A stretch of 23,129 nucleotides of DNA. Origin: Coprinopsis marcescibilis (lineage: Eukaryota; Basidiomycota; Agaricomycetes; Agaricales; Psathyrellaceae). The notes below the pieces were generated by a model. The model was not told where the DNA came from. It did no database searches and saw only the letters and a list, made by a program, of their open reading frames with translations. The translations under genes were made by a program, and so were the position numbers. Shown one piece after another: positions 18,631 through 23,129 of this stretch; positions within the stretch are counted from its first letter, which is position 1, and each line of letters opens with the position of its first letter. The stretch spans positions 1-23,129 of the forward strand of contig ML210475.1 of assembly GCA_004369085.1 (NCBI GenBank). Reading direction: 5' to 3'.

Positions 18631-20766
18631 GGGCTGACCATTGAGGCCCACGAGCTTCAGGCGTGTCGAATTCGGGTCTTGAACTTGGCACAGGGAAAGA
18701 TGGGAAATGTGACTCGAACTAATTTTGGAATTTGTCCCCATTGTTCCCTGCCACTCGGGTATGCTGAGATGATCTTCATTTTTATCAGCAGCTTCGAGAT
18801 GCGCTCTGTTTAGGAGTGGTGATGTTCTGTGATTGTACCGTGTACTGCGGAACGACGACGTTGTCTCCTGTGTGAGTATTGCATGTGTCTCTGTGAATCG
18901 TCAATTGTGGATCTTAGATTCCAGTGAATGGGATATGCTGTGATGGGTGCTACTGTGTTGAAGCTGCGTTGGTGTTTTGGAAGCTGGTAAAGTCGATGTG
19001 TGCAGAGTACGGCATTAGAGTGTGGAGGTGTGCCTTTATGGGTGCGTTGGCGCCCGAGCCTGCATCACTGGAATGGGCGGTTAACGGTGTGATTCATTCG
19101 GACACAAAGTTACGAGGTTATTACGGATTTTCTGGGTTATATCGCATGTCAGAACGTTAAAGGTCAAGATAAGGCACTGAGCGTTGCAAGCTGGTGTGAT
19201 GGAAAAATGATTTGTTTTTGCTCAGACTTGCAATGTGGCTCGTTTTGGATGATTGGGATTTCGAGAGCACGCGATGTCGAGGAGGTGCTTGAGGTGGGAA
19301 AAATTTATTTGTGGCGATTGTGCCGGTACGTATTTCGTGTGGCGTTGCGCGTTGGTACGAGTCATGCGACGTTTGAGTGTAAAGGTTGGCAGAGAAGTTG
19401 AATTTTAGGGGTATACCTTGTGGCTGGTTAGCAACGGTGTACTGAGTGCTCTTGTTCTTTGTCGACGCATTTGGTGGTGTCCCCTGGCTGCTGTGGAGTG
19501 GACCCGCTAGGCATTATTTCATAGGCCAACTACGACAGTACGACGTACGATAGTGATATTTCCTGGAATTTCCGAGCAATATAGATTTAAATGGTTTGAT
19601 TGACGCCCTCTGAGTGAAAGAATTAATCAATGACTCATTTGGGAATGCTGCGAATTGTATAGGCGCTGGAGATTCTGATGATTCTCGACAGTGATTGTGA
19701 TGGACCAGTAAGCTTTCGTGCTGGGTGTTGGGCGCTAAAGTCTGAATTTAGGACTCTGTGAGTAGATTGGCATCGGTTTACAGCTTGATAAGAGCGGGGG
19801 CCCGGTTTTGAGGGGTATGATAACGCAGTGGCTGGGTCCAGGTGCCACCTGATGAGTACCTTTCTTTTGTGGACTTGAAGAGGTTCACCTTGGCGAGCGT
19901 CGATATTGAGACTATCTGCATTACTCAAGGCAAAGCACCCGTCGTCTACTTTAAGAATGATATTAAAGGTACGGGTCCCAGTCCGACGATCCGTCGAGGG
20001 CTACATCACTTTGTTCGGAACGAGTCTGGTACCGACCCTAATACAGGTATATATATGTATACATTTTTAGCTCTGTACAAATGTACAATGCAAATTGTGA
20101 GCTGCTGTTAGATCTTGTACTGATTATGAGGTCCTGTCAAGAGCTTTGGCTGTACATGTACTGGGATGCACGAGGAACCATGAAAGTGAAACACGTTGTA
20201 TTAGGACTCGAGAGTACATGTGCGGTTAGATCACGCTGGGACTGCTTGGAAATGATAGACGTGATATGTCACATGTACACTGCGCGGAAGGATCTATTAG
20301 GAAGATTGCGCAGGCAGTTCTTCAGAAGCTCAAGGAGCGCCGAGCGGACCAGGATTCTCGAATGGAAGTTCGGAATGGATGCGTTGGTATCAGACCAAAA
20401 TCGAATGGACTGGTTTGATCCTTTAGTGAGATTTGGCCGCGATACAATTTTACCGAACGAGTGGATTGGACAAGGAGAGACTATCGAAGAGATGAGGCGA
20501 CAATTGTAGTTATTTGACAGGCCATTAGGTGGTTCCCATGGCAAAGTTAACAGCAATTACGCGATTGCTGTGAATTTGTAACAAGCTCACTGAGGGTGTC
20601 CTTATGCTTATGGGGACGCCTTGGGGGCTTGTCTAGGAGTTGAGTTACGTTTTAGCGCGGTCTTTGGGGTGGGCATTGCTTGGCCAAGTTCTTATGCATA
20701 GCCATACGGTAATGTCTCCGGGAGATACAGTGTCTTCTGCATATTATCTCCCGTACCTTCGAGTTC

Positions 20767-20768
20767 TA
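20767..20768. other. TA target-site duplication, left
   Basis: The dinucleotide TA directly precedes the left terminal repeat and is matched by TA at 22366-22367 after the right one. Insertion at TA with its duplication is the rule for Tc1/mariner elements. Confidence 0.9.
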
Positions 20769-20793
20769 CAGTGGCGTGCGAAAGTATTGCACA
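20769..20793 (+). repeat. Left terminal inverted repeat
   Basis: Starts CAGTGGCGTGCG and ends AAAGTATTGCACA. It matches the reverse complement of 22341-22365 except for T/A at its position 9 and G/A at position 12. It begins directly after the TA duplication. Confidence 0.93.
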
Positions 20794-20959
20794 GCCACCC
20801 CCTGCGCGCTCAATGTTACCCTCGTTGAAGATGCATGGCTGCGATCCCGCCCCAAAAATTAGTTAGGGTTCGTTTCATGTATATACATCGTTAATTAATA
20901 TCTTTCGGCAAGATTATGGGTCCCTGAGGGAGTAATCAGCCACAATTCGGAGCCACCTT

Positions 20960-20980
20960 TGTGCAGTACTTTTGCACATG
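20960..20980. repeat. Left inner repeat of the transposon
   Basis: TGTGCAGTACTTTTGC (20960-20975) is close to the outer terminal repeat in reverse orientation (outer word TGTGCAATACTTTTGC). It is matched by an inverted copy near the right end (22160-22175) at 15 of 16 bases. It is probably a second transposase-binding site. Confidence 0.7.
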
Positions 20981-21065
20981 AGGCTTAGGTCACCCGGAAC
21001 TGGATATAATGGCTGGCACAAGTATCAAAAAATCTCAGTAAATTCACTTCTCACCTCGCTTTACC

Positions 21066-22091
21066 ATGGTCTGCACCTCTCCCACCAAAGTTGCCCGCGT
21101 CTTTGATCTTAAGCGCCTTGGAAAAAATGATGACGACATTGCACACCGCCTTGGCATCCATCGCACAACAGTCAGCCGTATTTTCGCAAGCAAGGAACGT
21201 GAGGCCAATCCCTACTTCCGGAAACCCAAGCCAGGTCGCCCTCGCAAGCTTACTGAACGCGAGATCCGTGTTGGGGCTCGTATGCTGGCCAAAACGGAGG
21301 TTGCAAATGCAACTGAGCTCCAGAAGACCGAAATGCCGCATGTTACTCGATGGACTGTTGCACGCAATTTGAAGGCAGCTGGACTTGTTTGCCGTGTCCG
21401 CAGGAAGCGACCCTACATTTCCCCAGCAAATCAGACCAAGAGACTGCTGTGGGCCAAGCAGCACAAGGACTGGACTGTGGAGGACTGGAAGAAAGTTATT
21501 TTTTCTGATGAGTCCAAATTCCTTCTTTTCAAGTCTGATGGCCGCCAGTACGCATGGTTCAAGCAGGGACAGGCCCTTGATCCTCGATTCACGCAGAAAA
21601 CCATCAAACATGGGGCCGGGAATATCATGGTGTGGGGATGTATTACTGGAGAGGGGATGGGACAGCTCCATCGCATCGAAGGGATCATGTGTGCACCGGA
21701 TTACCTCAATATCTTGAAGATTGCGTTGGGAAAAACCATCAAGGACTACAAGATCAAGCTTACGACCAAGAATGGCTATATTTTCCAACAGGATAACGAC
21801 CCCAAACACACCTCCAACCTTCTCAAGGAATATTTTGCAAAGAAAAAGATGAACAAGTTACCCTGGCCACCATCATCACCGGATATGAATATTATCGAAC
21901 ATGTTTGGGATCAGTTGGATGCCTTAGTTCGCTCAAGGAACCCGTTGCCAACCAATAAGGAGCAGTTGTGGGAGGCTCTGCAGGAGGAGTGGTACAGGTT
22001 TCCAAAGGCTGCGTTGGACAAGCTATATGAGAGTATGCCACGTCGCGTGGAGGCTCTCCTTGCATCCCGAGGTCATGCTACCAAGTATTGA
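21066..22091 (+). CDS. Tc1-type transposase (DD34E)
   Basis: Cuts and pastes the element at TA sites. 341 aa, no introns, full length for the family. The N-terminal paired-type DNA-binding part has two helix-turn-helix regions (about 8-42 and 64-107) joined by the AT-hook-like GRPRK (57-61). The catalytic triad is complete: Asp148 in FSDESKF, Asp243 in FQQDNDPKH and Glu278 in NIIEHVWDQL, with 34 residues between the last two. Typical motifs GNIMVWGCI and LPWPPSSPDMN are also present. The start ATG at 21066 (ACCATGG) has a strong context; no upstream in-frame alternative is needed. The protein appears active as far as sequence can show. Confidence 0.97.
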   Translation: MVCTSPTKVARVFDLKRLGKNDDDIAHRLGIHRTTVSRIFASKEREANPYFRKPKPGRPRKLTEREIRVGARMLAKTEVANATELQKTEMPHVTRWTVARNLKAAGLVCRVRRKRPYISPANQTKRLLWAKQHKDWTVEDWKKVIFSDESKFLLFKSDGRQYAWFKQGQALDPRFTQKTIKHGAGNIMVWGCITGEGMGQLHRIEGIMCAPDYLNILKIALGKTIKDYKIKLTTKNGYIFQQDNDPKHTSNLLKEYFAKKKMNKLPWPPSSPDMNIIEHVWDQLDALVRSRNPLPTNKEQLWEALQEEWYRFPKAALDKLYESMPRRVEALLASRGHATKY

Positions 22092-22159
22092 TTTTTCCTG
22101 ATTTTTCCTATTTTTTGTTGTGTGCTTATTTGTAGATCATTCGGGCTGATTAGGTACGA

Positions 22160-22175
22160 GCATAAGTACTGCACA
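22160..22175. repeat. Right inner repeat of the transposon
   Basis: GCATAAGTACTGCACA is the reverse complement of the left inner repeat with one mismatch. It lies 68 bp after the transposase stop codon. Confidence 0.7.
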
Positions 22176-22340
22176 TGAGTCCTTGTACCCCTTGTATCAT
22201 TTCGGACTTTCGGCTTGCAATAGTGCATTTATACACCTTGGACATTATTTACAGTATGTATATCTACAATCTTTTTTTTTTCTACCATGTTTCGCCGTCA
22301 TGTTCTCGAGCAATGCCTTTATCTTGTTTATTTGTACATG

Positions 22341-22365
22341 TGTGCAATACTTTTGCTCGCCACTG
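22341..22365 (-). repeat. Right terminal inverted repeat
   Basis: Reads TGTGCAATACTTTTGC then TCGCCACTG on the plus strand, the reverse complement of the left terminal repeat with two differences. It is directly followed by the TA duplication. Confidence 0.93.
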
Positions 22366-22774
22366 TATGCGGATTTCTACTTCTGGAGAAAGCATAACTT
22401 AGAGAAATCTGACAATGTAGCATTTTGGGCCAAGGAGCTGGTGTTATTGAGGGTTTCTCTGGAGCTGAGGACTTGTTCTCGAAACTTCACAGTCTGAGTA
22501 TCCCATGGGGGTTTCCATTCTAACGGGTCACCAGGGGTTTTTAGCCTGACGCTGCTTCTCTCTCTCAGCGACGATAATTACAACCCATGCACAAATATAG
22601 TTCGAAAAGTGTTGTAAAGGACTGGGGCGACTTTCAGCTCGAAATAGAGGTGATGACTTGGTCTTTTTTGAATGGAATCTTGGTTTGAGCCCATTCAACT
22701 CCTGGTTCCTATGGTGAACTGATTGCTGCGCCAAGTAAATACAAAACAAGCTGCTTCTTTACATGAAACAAGAT
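22366..22774. other. Intergenic flank of the transposon
   Basis: 409 bp beginning with the right TA duplication. No coding frame or repeat that I can support. Joining it to the left flank does not rebuild a recognisable gene, so the transposon does not seem to have broken one. Confidence 0.45.
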
Positions 22775-23129
22775 TGTTGGAATTCTACATTGCATACTTG
22801 TTTATTTGTCTCTCCATTTCATATTATATGCTATGTACGCAGCCATACGGCTATGTCTTCGGTCTTACTCATTCTTATCTCTTATGACTCATATCTAGTC
22901 GGACATTGCTATATGCTTATTGATACTCTTATCTACATGTGATACGACTGCACATGAACACTTTACATAGCCTCTCCTATACAGTATAAATACTGGTATC
23001 CCTAGTCTGTATTCTATAGAGCTATCCAATTGTCTTTACTGCCTCTGCAGTCTATTCCTCTATCTCTATAGCTAGACGTTATCGTCTGCGCTCTCCGGTA
23101 TCATCAGGTACCGTTACTGTTGCACCCAT
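22775..23129. mobile_element. Probable partial LTR of a retrotransposon (cut by window edge)
   Basis: A TGTTGGAATTCTAC start like that of many Ty1/copia LTRs is followed by a clear shift to AT- and TC-rich sequence full of TCTAT/CTTAT words. A TATAAATA box lies at 22985-22992, about 210 bp in, where an LTR promoter would be expected. No primer-binding site, CA end or second LTR is inside the window, so this remains a suggestion. Confidence 0.4.

Larger units (their letters stand above)
17994..20766. other. Gene-poor intergenic stretch
   Basis: About 2.8 kb. The first few hundred bases are likely Hsp20 3' UTR. After that I find only short unconvincing frames. Small signals: a perfect 10-bp palindrome TCGGTACCGA (18511-18520), a 7-bp stem GACAGTC/GACTGTC (18532-18549), a TATAAAAG box (18623-18630) with no gene after it, and a weak two-exon frame at 19842-20509. 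A 9-bp stem CGGGAGATA/TATCTCCCG (20719-20727, 20745-20753) lies just left of the transposon. Confidence 0.5.
20769..22365 (+). mobile_element. Tc1/mariner DNA transposon, apparently complete
   Basis: 1597 bp, bounded by 25-bp terminal inverted repeats and flanked by TA on both sides. It carries one intact transposase gene. The two terminal repeats differ at only 2 of 25 positions and the reading frame has no stop or shift, so insertion looks recent. Each end also holds an inner repeat that faces the outer one. Structure, size and transposase type all fit the Tc1 branch (DD34E). Confidence 0.95.

Noticed and set aside
21051..21809. Long minus-strand frame opposite the transposase
   Set aside because: It is a shadow of the transposase gene, whose catalytic triad and length identify the true strand.
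20640..22402. Possible gene broken by the Tc1 insertion
   Set aside because: Joining the left frame (20640-20768) to the right flank gives only a short frame of about 52 residues with no similarity I recognise.

Overview
The window comes from a nuclear genome of a filamentous fungus, most likely a mushroom-forming basidiomycete (Agaricomycete). The signs are dense genes cut by many short introns (mostly 44-75 nt, with CTNAN-like branch points), a FunK1-type kinase, a long TPR-CHAT protein, and a Tc1/mariner element. I built the exon models by joining reading frames at GT-AG or GC-AG sites and checking phase at each junction. All six complete multi-exon genes close in frame.

Layout, left to right. 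(1) Minus strand, running off the left edge: an uncharacterised single-pass membrane protein with a signal peptide. It is head-to-head with (2) cytosolic threonyl-tRNA synthetase (THS1, + strand, 12 exons, 724 aa). (3) A 1560-aa protein (+ strand, 6 exons) with about 17 TPR-like repeats and a C-terminal CHAT caspase-like domain whose His/Cys dyad is intact. (4) A FunK1-type fungal kinase-like gene (- strand, 6 exons, about 758 aa), tail-to-tail with the CHAT gene. (5) The RNA15/CSTF2-type mRNA 3'-end processing factor (+ strand, 7 exons, 368 aa), head-to-head with the kinase gene. (6) A small heat-shock protein (Hsp20, + strand, 3 exons, 205 aa) with heat-shock-element-like sites at its TATA box. 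(7) About 2.8 kb without a convincing gene. (8) An intact Tc1/mariner transposon of 1597 bp with TA duplication, 25-bp terminal inverted repeats and an uninterrupted 341-aa DD34E transposase. (9) At the right edge, a probable partial LTR of a retrotransposon.

Housekeeping genes (translation, mRNA 3'-end formation, protein folding) alternate here with members of families that expand quickly in basidiomycetes (TPR-CHAT, FunK1) and with mobile DNA on the right side. The least expected structure is a diverged inverted duplication of about 400-470 bp. The promoter and 5' leader of RNA15 (about 12954-13359) recur in reverse orientation downstream of the same gene (about 15775-16240). RNA15 is therefore bracketed by two copies of its own upstream region, both pointing inward.
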